Shown piece by piece: positions 6,755 through 15,134 of a DNA stretch of 29,328 nt. How positions within the stretch are numbered: position 1 is the stretch's first letter; every line of letters starts with the position of its first letter. The notes under the pieces were generated by a model. That model was not told the DNA's origin, made no database searches, and saw only the letters and a list, made by a program, of their open reading frames with translations. A program made the translations under genes and the position numbers. This DNA comes from an uncultured Collinsella sp. (GTDB lineage: Bacteria > Actinomycetota > Coriobacteriia > Coriobacteriales > Coriobacteriaceae): the NCBI GenBank assembly GCA_900544115.1, contig UQTW01000029.1:1-29328 (forward strand), in the 5' to 3' direction.

Positions 6755-7960
6755 TTACGACAGCGCAATACCGCCAAGCCAGCCCCAACGCACGCCAGAG
6801 CCAGTGCCATAGAAGCTAATAAACGAATCAAGCGACTTAGACGTAATGGCGCCCTCGTTGCTCATTACGATGCCGCCGCCAACATAGATACCCACATGAC
6901 CGTAGATAAGGCCCGGAGCACCCGTGCCGCTGTGCGAGGAATCGGCCACGATCATGCCCACCTGCAGCGCCGAGCGGTCGGAGCTATAGCACCAGGCGTT
7001 GAACATGTCGCAGGCGTTGCCGCCAAAGTAGCCAACGCCGGCGTTACGGAAGACATTGGTAACCCACGCCGCGCACCAGTTCTGACCCGGCGAAGGCGTG
7101 GAGTAGCACGCGTTGACGACGGCCTGCTGCTTGCCCGAGCCGGCATTCTGCTGCGGAGTTCCGGGCGCATACGATCCACCGCCCGAGCTCGAACCACCCG
7201 AGTAGGAATTGTTCTTGTTCGCGGCGGCCGCGGCAGCGGCGGCCTTCCTAGCGGCCTCCTCGGCCTGGGCGGCAGCGAGAATCTCGGAATCACGCTGAGC
7301 CATGAGCTCCTTGACGTCGTCGGAAAGACCGTTCAGCACGGTCTGGACCTCTTGCTGCTTGGCCTGCATATCCTGCATCTGAGCCGTCTGCTGATCCTTG
7401 AGTTTCTCCAGGTCAGCCTTTTGTGCTTCGAGCTCGGTCTTCTGTGCGTCGAGCTCGGCCTGAATCGTCTGGATGTCCTCGATGGCATCGCGGTCGCTCT
7501 TGTTGATCTTCTCAACGTAATGCGCGTTGGCAACGAGCTCCTCAAACGAGCCAGAGGCCAGCAGCAGCGACAGGATGTTCGTGCCGCCGGACTTGTAGCT
7601 GGCGGCCACGCGATCGGAAAGGTCGTTACGCTTCTTCTTGAGCTCGGCCTTCTTTTCATCGATCTGAGCCTGTGTGTCGTCAATCTTGCCCTGGACATTC
7701 TCAATGTCGTTGAGGGTCTGGGCATTCTTGTTGGCCAGCGCCGCATACTCATTTGCGATGCTGTCGAGCTGGGCCTGTACCTCGTCGAGCTGGGCCTGGG
7801 CGGCATTCAGTTTATCGGTGGTTTCTTTGGAAGCCTCCGCCGCATGGGCGCGAGCGGGCAGGCCAAAAAGAACTGCCGCAGAAGCGGCGCCGAACAGGGC
7901 CTTGAGGGCAGTGCGGCGCGAGAGCTCCTGGGAAAGGATGGAATCGCTGTTTGGTGACAT
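6755..7960 (-). CDS. Secreted coiled-coil cell-wall hydrolase (CHAP/NlpC-P60-like, PcsB-type layout)
   Basis: A 401-residue exported protein predicted to cut peptidoglycan. Residues 14-41 form a Tat signal (SRRTALKALFGAASAAVLFG, then an AHA-AEA cleavage site). Residues about 45-235 are a long coiled coil of repeated LNAAQAQLDEVQAQL-type heptads. A Gly/Ser-rich linker follows (about 245-275), then a papain-like C-terminal domain with Cys296 in GQNWCAAWV and His355 in IYGHVGIYVGGG, the usual CHAP/NlpC catalytic pair. The coiled coil plus CHAP design resembles PcsB/CwlO-type hydrolases, which are kept inactive by the coiled coil and switched on by FtsEX; that link is inference. ATG at 7958-7960 follows GGAG. 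Confidence 0.88.
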   Translation of the reverse strand: MSPNSDSILSQELSRRTALKALFGAASAAVLFGLPARAHAAEASKETTDKLNAAQAQLDEVQAQLDSIANEYAALANKNAQTLNDIENVQGKIDDTQAQIDEKKAELKKKRNDLSDRVAASYKSGGTNILSLLLASGSFEELVANAHYVEKINKSDRDAIEDIQTIQAELDAQKTELEAQKADLEKLKDQQTAQMQDMQAKQQEVQTVLNGLSDDVKELMAQRDSEILAAAQAEEAARKAAAAAAAANKNNSYSGGSSSGGGSYAPGTPQQNAGSGKQQAVVNACYSTPSPGQNWCAAWVTNVFRNAGVGYFGGNACDMFNAWCYSSDRSALQVGMIVADSSHSGTGAPGLIYGHVGIYVGGGIVMSNEGAITSKSLDSFISFYGTGSGVRWGWLGGIALS

Positions 7961-8226
7961 ATGTACTCCGTTACATGTTTATTTATATGTCGCTCAACTC
8001 ATACATATTAGCGTACATATGGCGCGTCCCAACGATTTCCACGAACGGCAGGAAACTACAAGGTCGGCGGCTCGTAAGCAAACGCCAAAGATCAGGTTGT
8101 GCGTACGCAAGCTCTTCTATGAGTACGCTAGCATGATCCTCTGCTTTTCCTACAGTGCACGATTTGGGCGTCCCTGCCTGCGCTATACTCCCCTGAAGAA
8201 GTGTTCCTGATTCGATAGGAGACTAC
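7961..8226. promoter_or_regulatory. Divergent intergenic region with galE promoter
   Basis: This 266-bp gap between divergent genes contains TATACT at 8184-8189, a good -10 for galE, with no strong -35. AGGAG lies five bases before the galE ATG. Several ACATAT/ATATGT stretches near 7970-8020 probably hold the hydrolase promoter. No structured RNA was recognised. Confidence 0.45.
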
Positions 8227-9288
8227 ATGTCCAAAGCACTCGACCCCAAAGACACCTGCGTCCTCGTTACCGGTGGCGCCGGCTTTATCGGCTCGCACAC
8301 CGTCGTTCAGCTGCTCGAGGGTGGCTACCAGGTCGTCATCGTCGATGATCTCTCCAACTCCAGCGCCGTCGCCGTCGACCGCGTCAAGACCATCGTGGGC
8401 GACGAGGCCGCCAAGAACCTCACCTTCTACGAGGCCAACGTGCTCGACCGCGATGCGATGAACAAGATCTTCGATACCCATCAGATCGACCGCGTCATCC
8501 ACTTTGCCGGCTTTAAGGCCGTCGGCGAGTCGGTGAGCAAGCCCGTCGAGTACTACCACAACAACATCGAGAACACCCTGGTGCTCATCGACGTCATGCG
8601 CAACCATGGCTGCAAGTCCATCATCTTCTCGAGCTCCTCGACCGTCTACGGCGACCCGGACAACCCGCCCGTCACCGAGGAGGATCCTAAGAAGCCCGCG
8701 ACCAACCCCTATGGTTGGACCAAGTGGATGATCGAGCAGATCCTTATGGACGTCCACACCGCCGACCCCGAGTGGGACGTCGTGCTGCTCCGTTACTTCA
8801 ACCCCATCGGCGCTCATCCGTCGGGCCTGATCGGCGAGGACCCCAAGGGTATCCCCAACAACCTGGTGCCCTATGTCGCCCAGGTCGCCGTGGGCAAGCT
8901 CGAGGCCGTTCAGGTCTTTGGCAACGACTACCCCACCCCCGACGGCACCGGCGTGCGCGACTACATCCACGTGTGCGATCTGGCCTCTGGTCACGTTGCC
9001 GCCCTTAACTGGATGAACGGCAAAACCGGCGTCGAGATCTTTAACCTGGGCACCGGCACCGGCACCTCGGTACTCGAGGTCGTCGCCGCCTTCTCCAAGG
9101 CTTGTGGCAAGGAGCTGCCCTACGTGATCCGCGAGCGCCGCGCCGGCGACATCGCTGCCAACTGGTGCGATGCCTCCAAGGCCGAGCGCATGATGGGCTG
9201 GAAGGCCCAGTACGACATCGCAGACATGTGCCGCGATAGCTGGAACTGGCAGAGCCACAACCCCAACGGCTTCGCCGACGCCGAGTAG
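8227..9288 (+). CDS. galE: UDP-glucose 4-epimerase
   Basis: GalE interconverts UDP-glucose and UDP-galactose with bound NAD, linking galactose use and cell-envelope sugar supply. The 353-residue product is a short-chain dehydrogenase-type epimerase: NAD loop TGGAGFIGSHT (residues 15-25), SSSSTVYG (135-142), and the catalytic Tyr162/Lys166 pair in NPYGWTKWM. Substrate-side motifs RYFNPIGAHPSG and IPNNLVPYVAQVA are also present. Length is normal (about 340). It appears monocistronic, with its own promoter and terminator, and lies upstream of the glucan genes. Confidence 0.97.
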   Translation: MSKALDPKDTCVLVTGGAGFIGSHTVVQLLEGGYQVVIVDDLSNSSAVAVDRVKTIVGDEAAKNLTFYEANVLDRDAMNKIFDTHQIDRVIHFAGFKAVGESVSKPVEYYHNNIENTLVLIDVMRNHGCKSIIFSSSSTVYGDPDNPPVTEEDPKKPATNPYGWTKWMIEQILMDVHTADPEWDVVLLRYFNPIGAHPSGLIGEDPKGIPNNLVPYVAQVAVGKLEAVQVFGNDYPTPDGTGVRDYIHVCDLASGHVAALNWMNGKTGVEIFNLGTGTGTSVLEVVAAFSKACGKELPYVIRERRAGDIAANWCDASKAERMMGWKAQYDIADMCRDSWNWQSHNPNGFADAE

Positions 9289-9310
9289 CAAAAACCTACA
9301 TACCGCTCTT

Positions 9311-9345
9311 GCCCCGATCTCACGTTGTGAGGTCGGGGCTTTTTC
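9311..9345 (+). terminator. Intrinsic terminator after galE
   Basis: The 13-bp stem GCCCCGATCTCAC/GTGAGGTCGGGGC (9311-9323, 9327-9339; one wobble) has a three-base loop and is followed by TTTTTC. It lies 23 bp after the galE stop. Confidence 0.9.
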
Positions 9346-9400
9346 ATGGCATGTAACCATTCGCCGAAAATCGACCAACTTTTTTATCTTGCCTGTACAT

Positions 9401-9423
9401 GTTTAAACAACATGTTTTACAAT
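9401..9423 (+). promoter_or_regulatory. malQ promoter with GTTTAAAC operator
   Basis: GTTTAAAC at 9401-9408 is a perfect palindrome fitting GTnTAnAC, the rule for HutC-class GntR proteins. TACAAT at 9418-9423 is a plausible -10, so the operator would fall in the promoter spacer. The same motif precedes the ABC operon, the GntR gene and the PTS gene. The regulator is inferred to be the TreR-like protein encoded at 18539-19258. Confidence 0.55.
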
Positions 9424-9508
9424 AGGCGTATCGAATCAGAACATCGGAGGCGGACTGCACACCCATCGGCAGGCCGACCCCACAACAAGAAGGTTGGTGA
9501 GCGCATTC

Positions 9509-11014
9509 ATGGAGCGTGCAAGCGGCGTCCTCATGCCCGTCTCGTCTCTGCCCGGACCATACGGAATCGGCGGCTTTGGCTGGAATGCCTACGACTTCGT
9601 CGATTTTCTCGCCTCGTGCAAACAACATTACTGGCAGATTCTGCCCCTTACGACGACCAGCTATGGCGATTCGCCCTATCAGTCGTTCTCGGCCCGCGCA
9701 GGCAACCCCAACTTTATCGACTTTGCCGAGCTTATCGAAGCAGGGTATCTGGAGCAGCGCGATATCGATGGCGTGTATCTGGGATCCGACCCCAGCAATG
9801 TCGACTACGGTGCTATCTTTGGCGGCCGCCGTCAGATTCTCGACCGCGCCGCTGAGCGCTTTGCTGTCGACAAGCCGGCCGATTTCGATGACTTTATCCA
9901 AGCCAACGAGGACTGGCTCATCCCCTACTGTGAGTTCATGACCGTCAAGGAGGAGTGCGGTCTCAAGGCATTTTGGGAGTGGCCCGCAGAGCTCCGTACC
10001 CGTGGCGAGGCTTCTGCCAAGGTCTGCGCTGCCCATCCCGCGCGCATGCTCTACCACCAGATGACGCAGTACTTCTTCGATCGTCAGTGGAGCCGCCTCA
10101 AGGCCTATGCCAACGAGCGCGACATCCTCATCATCGGCGACCTGCCCATCTATGTCTCACGCGACTCCGTCGAGATGTGGGCCACGCCTGAGCTCTTTAA
10201 GATCGACGCCGCCGGCAATCCCGTAAGCGTCGCCGGCACGCCGCCCGACCAGTTCTCGGCCACCGGCCAGTACTGGGGCAACCCCATCTACGACTGGGAC
10301 GGCATGGAGTCCGACGGCTTCTCCTGGTGGGAGGGCCGCATTTGCGCCGCCCTCGACATGTACGACGTCATCCGCCTGGATCACTTCCGCGGCTTCGAGG
10401 CCTATTGGGAGGTGCCGTTCTCCTCGCCCGATTCGTCTTACGGTTCGTGGACGCAGGGTCCCGGCCTCAAGTTCTTCAAGACGCTCGAGGAAAAGCTCGG
10501 CACGCTGCCCATCATCGCCGAGGACCTGGGCTTCCTCACCCCCGGCGTCATCGACATGCGCGACAACTCGGGCTTCCCCGGCATGAAGATCCTGCAGTTT
10601 GCCTTTGAGGGCGCCAACTCGTACTACCTGCCGCATAACTACATCGCCAACACCGTCGCCTATGTGGGCACCCACGATAACGAGACGGCGCGCGGTTGGT
10701 TTGAGGGAACGGCCACCCCTCGTCAGCGCGAGCAGGCAGCCCTGTACACCCATCAGCAGGCCGGCGAACCCATGGCAGATGCACTCAACCGAACCATCGC
10801 AGCCAGCGTGAGCGACACGTGCATCTACACCATGCAGGACCTGCTCAACTTGGGCAACGAGGCGCGCATCAACACCCCTGCCACGCTGGGCGGCAACTGG
10901 ACCTGGCGCATGCTCGACGGCGCCATCGCCCGCGAGCTCGAGCACAAACTCACCGACTGGACCGAGACCTACTTCCGCATCCCGTCGGAAGCCGAAATCG
11001 AGCTTCCTCAATAG
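9509..11014 (+). CDS. malQ: 4-alpha-glucanotransferase (amylomaltase), GH77
   Basis: MalQ transfers glucanosyl units between maltodextrins, releasing glucose and building chains long enough for phosphorylase. The 501-residue protein starts with MERASGVLMPVSSLPGPYGI, the classic MalQ opening, which is why I chose ATG 9509 over upstream TTG/GTG codons; GGTGAG lies seven bases before it. GH77 catalytic residues are visible: nucleophile Asp291 in VIRLDHFRG, acid/base Glu338 in IIAEDLGFLTPG, and Asp390 in YVGTHDNET. It is followed after 128 bp by glgP, and both fit a maltodextrin degradation unit. Confidence 0.96.
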   Translation: MERASGVLMPVSSLPGPYGIGGFGWNAYDFVDFLASCKQHYWQILPLTTTSYGDSPYQSFSARAGNPNFIDFAELIEAGYLEQRDIDGVYLGSDPSNVDYGAIFGGRRQILDRAAERFAVDKPADFDDFIQANEDWLIPYCEFMTVKEECGLKAFWEWPAELRTRGEASAKVCAAHPARMLYHQMTQYFFDRQWSRLKAYANERDILIIGDLPIYVSRDSVEMWATPELFKIDAAGNPVSVAGTPPDQFSATGQYWGNPIYDWDGMESDGFSWWEGRICAALDMYDVIRLDHFRGFEAYWEVPFSSPDSSYGSWTQGPGLKFFKTLEEKLGTLPIIAEDLGFLTPGVIDMRDNSGFPGMKILQFAFEGANSYYLPHNYIANTVAYVGTHDNETARGWFEGTATPRQREQAALYTHQQAGEPMADALNRTIAASVSDTCIYTMQDLLNLGNEARINTPATLGGNWTWRMLDGAIARELEHKLTDWTETYFRIPSEAEIELPQ

Positions 11015-11061
11015 GAGCTACCGCGCCCGACCCCTCCCCACCGTGCGGACGCGCTTGCTTA

Positions 11062-11095
11062 CCCGCGCGAGGCCACCCCAATCCCCTCGCGCGGG
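11062..11095 (+). other. Hairpin between malQ and glgP
   Basis: An 11-bp perfect GC-rich stem (CCCGCGCGAGG, 11062-11072, with 11085-11095) and a 12-base loop are followed by ATTCTTAT. The T run is weak, so this is more likely a partial terminator or a processing/stability element adjusting glgP relative to malQ. Confidence 0.6.
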
Positions 11096-11142
11096 ATTCT
11101 TATGAATTGCAGACATGTAATCAACCCATTACAGGAGGAAAC

Positions 11143-13410
11143 ATGCCCCAAATTAACCTCATGGAACTCGCCGAGCAGTCTTTTGGCACCTCGCTCGAGC
11201 AGCTCGACGACCGTCGCATTTACAAGCTGCTGGTCAAACTCGTGCAGGAGCGCTCCGCCGCCTGCCCGCTCAACAACGGCAAGAAAAAGCTCTATTACAT
11301 TTCCGCCGAATTTTTGATCGGCAAGCTGCTCATCAACAACATGATCGACCTCGGCATCTACGACGAGGTTAAGGACCAGCTCACCGCCGCAGGCCACGAC
11401 CTCAACAAGATCGAGGAGTTCGAGGTCGAGCCGTCGCTCGGCAACGGCGGCCTGGGCCGCCTGGCCGCATGCTTCCTGGATTCCATCGCCACGCTGGGCT
11501 TGACCGGCGATGGCGTGGGCCTCAACTATCACTACGGCCTGTTCCGTCAGCGCTTTGTCGACAACCAGCAGAAGGCCGTCCCCGACGAGTGGCTCGGTGA
11601 GCAGGACATCCTAGTCGACGACGACCGCTCCTACACCGTCGAGTTCGGCGATTTTGCCGTTACCTCCAAGCTCGTCAACATCGACGTGCCCGGTTACGGC
11701 CAGCCCACCAAGAACCGTCTGCGCCTGTTCGACCTGGCGAGCGTCGACGACGGCCTGGTCCCCGGCAGCTCCATCGACTTCGACAAGACAGAGATCGCCA
11801 AGAACCTCACCTTGTTCCTCTACCCCGACGATTCCGACGAGCAGGGCCGCCTGCTTCGCATCTACCAGGAATACTTCATGGTGAGCAACGCCGCCCAGCT
11901 CCTGATCGACGAGGCCATCGAGCGCGGCAGCAACCTGCACGATCTGGCCGACTACGCCGTGGTCCAAATTAACGACACGCACCCCACCATGGTCATCCCC
12001 GAGCTCATTCGCTTGCTCACCACCGAGCATGGCATCGAGTTTGACGAGGCCGTGACCATCGTACGCTCCATGGTCGCCTACACTAACCACACGATTCTTG
12101 CCGAGGCGCTCGAGAAGTGGCCGCTCGTTAGCCTGCAGAAGGTCTCCCCTGCCATCGCCGACATTATCGTCAAGCTCGATGAGATCGCGAAAGCCGAGCA
12201 CGATGACCCGCGCGTCGCCATCATTGACGAGCACGACACCGTCCACATGGCCCACATGGACATCCACTTTGGCTTCTCCATCAACGGTGTAGCCGCCCTC
12301 CACACCAAGATTCTGGAGGACACCGAGCTTCATCCGTTCTACGAGATCTATCCCGAGAAGTTCTCCAACAAGACCAACGGCATCACCTTCCGCCGCTGGA
12401 TCCATGGGGCCAACCCCGCGCTCGCCAGCCTGCTCGACGATGTGATCGGCACCGACTGGCGCAGCACCGGCGATCTGAGCAAACTCGCCAAGTTCGCCGA
12501 CGACAAGAATGTTCTTGAGCGCCTGGCCGCCACCAAGACCGAGGCCAAGGCCATCATGCGCCAGTTCATGGCGCTCGAACAGGGCGTGACGATCCCATCC
12601 AACGCCATCATCGATGTTCAGGTCAAGCGTATCCACGAGTACAAGCGCCAGCAGATGCTCGCGCTCTACATAATCTGGAAGTATCTCGACATCAAGAACG
12701 GCAATAAGCCTAAGCACCCCGTCACCATCATCTTTGGCGGCAAGGCGGCCCCTGCCTACACTATCGCGCAGGACATCATCCATCTGATCCTGACGCTGTC
12801 GCAGTGGATTGCAAACGACCCCGACGTGGCTCCCTACCTGCAGGTTGTCATGATCGAGAACTACAACGTCACCGCCGCCGAGCGCGTGATCCCCGCCGCC
12901 GACATCTCCGAGCAGATCAGCCTGGCCTCCAAGGAGGCGAGCGGCACCTCCAACATGAAGTTCATGCTCAACGGCGCCCTAACCCTGTGCACGCTCGACG
13001 GCGCCAACGTGGAGATTGCCGAGCTCGTGGGCGACGAGAACATCTATACCTTTGGTGCCTCGTCCAAACAGGTCGAGCAGCTCTACGCCGACGGCAGCTA
13101 TAACGCCAGCGCACTCTACCGCAAGCCCGGTATCAAGCTGCTGGTGGACTTTATCACCAACCCCGCCTTTATGGCGACCGGCAACGCCGAGCGCCTGCAG
13201 CGCCTGCACGACGACATTAAGGGCAAGGACTGGTTTATGGCCCTGCTCGACATTGAGGAGTACATCCAGACCAAGGAGCGCGTACTGGCCGACTACGAGG
13301 ACCAGGACGCCTGGATGCGCAAGGCGCTCATCAATATCGCCAACGCTGGCACCTTCTCGTCCGACCGCACCATCTCCCAGTACAACGACGAGATCTGGCA
13401 CCTGAACTAA
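11143..13410 (+). CDS. glgP: Glycogen/maltodextrin phosphorylase (GT35)
   Basis: The enzyme phosphorolyses alpha-1,4-glucans to glucose-1-phosphate with pyridoxal phosphate. The product has 755 residues, near the family norm. Motifs include LYYISAEFLIGKLL near the N-terminus, EPSLGNGGLGRLAACFLDS, the family run NDTHPTMVIPELIRLL, and KRIHEYKRQQMLAL. The cofactor lysine is Lys606 in EASGTSNMKFMLNGAL. ATG 11143 follows AGGAGGAAAC, an excellent ribosome site; a longer open frame upstream overlaps malQ and is not coding. With MalQ, and with GalE nearby for nucleotide-sugar interconversion, it completes intracellular glucan breakdown. Glycogen versus maltodextrin preference cannot be told; malQ and the ABC importer favour maltodextrin. 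Confidence 0.95.
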   Translation: MPQINLMELAEQSFGTSLEQLDDRRIYKLLVKLVQERSAACPLNNGKKKLYYISAEFLIGKLLINNMIDLGIYDEVKDQLTAAGHDLNKIEEFEVEPSLGNGGLGRLAACFLDSIATLGLTGDGVGLNYHYGLFRQRFVDNQQKAVPDEWLGEQDILVDDDRSYTVEFGDFAVTSKLVNIDVPGYGQPTKNRLRLFDLASVDDGLVPGSSIDFDKTEIAKNLTLFLYPDDSDEQGRLLRIYQEYFMVSNAAQLLIDEAIERGSNLHDLADYAVVQINDTHPTMVIPELIRLLTTEHGIEFDEAVTIVRSMVAYTNHTILAEALEKWPLVSLQKVSPAIADIIVKLDEIAKAEHDDPRVAIIDEHDTVHMAHMDIHFGFSINGVAALHTKILEDTELHPFYEIYPEKFSNKTNGITFRRWIHGANPALASLLDDVIGTDWRSTGDLSKLAKFADDKNVLERLAATKTEAKAIMRQFMALEQGVTIPSNAIIDVQVKRIHEYKRQQMLALYIIWKYLDIKNGNKPKHPVTIIFGGKAAPAYTIAQDIIHLILTLSQWIANDPDVAPYLQVVMIENYNVTAAERVIPAADISEQISLASKEASGTSNMKFMLNGALTLCTLDGANVEIAELVGDENIYTFGASSKQVEQLYADGSYNASALYRKPGIKLLVDFITNPAFMATGNAERLQRLHDDIKGKDWFMALLDIEEYIQTKERVLADYEDQDAWMRKALINIANAGTFSSDRTISQYNDEIWHLN

Positions 13411-13439
13411 TTTCGCTTCCCTTACCCATCCTCTTGAGA

Positions 13440-13470
13440 AACGGAGTCGTGGCAACACGGCTCCGTTTTT
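13440..13470 (+). terminator. Intrinsic terminator after glgP
   Basis: The 12-bp stem AACGGAGTCGTG/CACGGCTCCGTT (13440-13451, 13456-13467; one wobble) has loop GCAA. It runs into TTTTT. Confidence 0.9.
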
Positions 13471-13509
13471 GTGCCCGCACGTTACCCTGTGATCCGACTC
13501 GGCCAAACA

Positions 13510-13728
13510 ATCTCGATCCGTAGCAATTACTCAACCAAAACGGTCCCAGCCGTTACAGATTGAGACATACCGGCCCCTCCCCTTGGGTTTATCTCAATCT
13601 GTAACATCTAGCAGGTGTAATTCGCCTTTGGTGTTACAGATTTAGATGAAATGGTTAGCTCAGCGGAACCGTCTCGATCTGTAACATCTAACGTCCGAAA
13701 TCGGCCCTACCTGTTACAGATCAAGACA
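13510..13728. repeat. Six-unit alternating inverted repeat array
   Basis: A 15-bp motif, GTTACAGATTGAGAC, occurs forward at 13552, 13633 and 13713 and in reverse (GTCTCAATCTGTAAC type) at 13510, 13591 and 13671. Orientation alternates strictly and starts are spaced 42, 39, 42, 38 and 42 bp. The sequences between units do not match each other. The first unit is the most degenerate. Reverse units 13591 and 13671 also share a trailing ATCTA. The array lies between the convergent ends of glgP and the ABC-operon ATPase, between their two terminators. Confidence 0.85.
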
Positions 13729-13759
13729 AACTGACAGACGGAAAGCCCCAACACAAAGA

Positions 13760-13798
13760 AAGGCTCCCCTCTCGCCCAGTGGACGGGAGGGGAGCCTT
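13760..13798 (-). terminator. Terminator of the ABC operon
   Basis: The 12-bp stem AAGGCTCCCCTC/GAGGGGAGCCTT (13760-13771, 13787-13798) is followed on the minus strand by TTTCTTTG. It lies about 70 bp beyond the stop of the minus-strand ATPase gene. Confidence 0.8.
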
Positions 13799-13866
13799 AT
13801 ATGTGACCGCGGCAAAAGGATGGCAAAGCCGCAGTCGCCCAAAGGGAGGGCCTGGATGCACCGGGC

Positions 13867-15066
13867 CTAGATAAGGTTCTTGCCAGACACCTTATCGAAG
13901 AGATGAGTCGCGTTCTTCTCGAACTTGAACCAGATGGGGTCGCCAGCCTTGAGCGCGCCCTTGGCCTCGAGGTCGACGACGGGGATAATCAGGACAAACT
14001 GGCCGTCGGGAGCGGTCACATGGACATGCTCGGTCGAGCCCATGAGCTCGGTCACCTCGACGGTGCCCTGGAGCGCACCCTCCTCGCCCTTGTCGGCAAG
14101 CAGGATCTGCTCGGGGCGCACGCCGGCCGTAATCTCCTTCACGTCGCCGCCGTCCCAGTTGAGGGCAAGCTGAGCGCAAGTCTCCGGGGCGAGCGCCACG
14201 TTCATATCCTCGGTCTTGACAGTAAAGCCGTTGCCCGAGCGCACCAGCTGGGCATCGAAGAAGTTCATCTGCGGCACGCCGATGAAGCCGGCGACGAAGA
14301 TGTTCGCGGGATGGTTGAAGACCTCCTGCGGCGTGGCGATCTGCTGGACGACGCCGTCCTTCATGACCACGATGCGGTCGCCGAGGGTCATAGCCTCGGT
14401 CTGGTCGTGGGTAACGTAGATGAAGGTGCCCTTGATCTCGTGACGCAGCTTAATGAGCTCGGCGCGCATCTGGTTACGAAGCTTGGCATCCAGGTTGGAC
14501 AGCGGCTCGTCCATCAGGAAGACCTTGGGGTCACGCACGATGGCGCGGCCGATGGCGACGCGCTGGCGCTGGCCACCCGAAAGCGCCTTAGGCTTACGGT
14601 CGAGATACTCGGTAATGCCCAGGATCTCGGCAGCAGAGCGAACCTTGCGGTCGATCTCGTCCTTGGGGACCTTCTTGAGCTCAAGCGTAAACGCCATGTT
14701 CTCGTACACCGTCATATTGGGGTACAGAGCATAACTCTGGAACACCATGGCGATGTCGCGGTCCTTGGGCGCCACGTCGTTGACGCGCTTGCCATCGATG
14801 AACACATCGCCGGAGGTGATGTCCTCCAGGCCGGCGACCATGCGCATCGTCGTGGACTTACCGCAGCCAGAAGGGCCAACGAGGACGATGAACTCCTGGT
14901 CGTGAACGGTGAGGTTGAAGTCCTCTACAGCGAGCACACCGTCCTCGGTAACCTTGAGGTTGTGCTTCTTCTCCTCGGTCTTCTTCTTTTTGCCAAAGAA
15001 GCCCTTCTTTTTTGACTCGTTGTTGGGATACACCTTCTGAACATGTTTGAGAACGATCTCGGCCAT
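13867..15066 (-). CDS. msmK: Sugar ABC transporter ATP-binding protein, MsmK/UgpC/MalK type
   Basis: The ATPase energises the sugar importer encoded just upstream. Walker A GPSGCGKST (64-72), signature LSGGQRQRVAIGRA (162-175), Walker B VFLMDEP (182-188) and YVTHDQTEAMTL are all intact. The C-terminal TOBE/regulatory region is of MalK type (FIGVPQMNFF onward). An unusual Lys-rich stretch of about 30 residues (15-45, ESKKKGFFGKKKKTEEKKHN) is inserted before the beta strand AVEDFNL, where relatives have a short loop. MsmK-type ATPases often serve several importers. It is the last gene of the operon, 68 bp after the second permease. Confidence 0.93.
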   Translation of the reverse strand: MAEIVLKHVQKVYPNNESKKKGFFGKKKKTEEKKHNLKVTEDGVLAVEDFNLTVHDQEFIVLVGPSGCGKSTTMRMVAGLEDITSGDVFIDGKRVNDVAPKDRDIAMVFQSYALYPNMTVYENMAFTLELKKVPKDEIDRKVRSAAEILGITEYLDRKPKALSGGQRQRVAIGRAIVRDPKVFLMDEPLSNLDAKLRNQMRAELIKLRHEIKGTFIYVTHDQTEAMTLGDRIVVMKDGVVQQIATPQEVFNHPANIFVAGFIGVPQMNFFDAQLVRSGNGFTVKTEDMNVALAPETCAQLALNWDGGDVKEITAGVRPEQILLADKGEEGALQGTVEVTELMGSTEHVHVTAPDGQFVLIIPVVDLEAKGALKAGDPIWFKFEKNATHLFDKVSGKNLI

Positions 15067-15084
15067 GTCTTTACCTTTCGATAC

Positions 15085-15109
15085 GCGGCGCCGCGCTGAG
15101 AGGCGCCGC
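15085..15109 (-). other. Hairpin between second permease and ATPase genes
   Basis: A perfect 8-bp stem GCGGCGCC/GGCGCCGC (15085-15092, 15102-15109) with a nine-base loop lies in the 68-bp gap. No T run follows. It may stabilise the upstream mRNA or slow read-through into the ATPase gene. Confidence 0.55.
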
Positions 15110-15134
15110 CAAAACTTGCAAAACAGTTACGGCA

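Noticed and set aside
8128..9378. 416-codon minus-strand open frame
   Set aside because: It is antisense to galE and runs through its terminator; no ribosome site or domain.
10819..11142. N-terminal extension of glgP
   Set aside because: The open frame overlaps the malQ end out of frame and crosses the intergenic hairpin; ATG 11143 has a near-perfect ribosome site and the family's usual start.
13510..13728. CRISPR array
   Set aside because: Regular spacing and unique spacers are suggestive, but repeats alternate in orientation, are only 15 bp, vary between units, and no cas gene is near.
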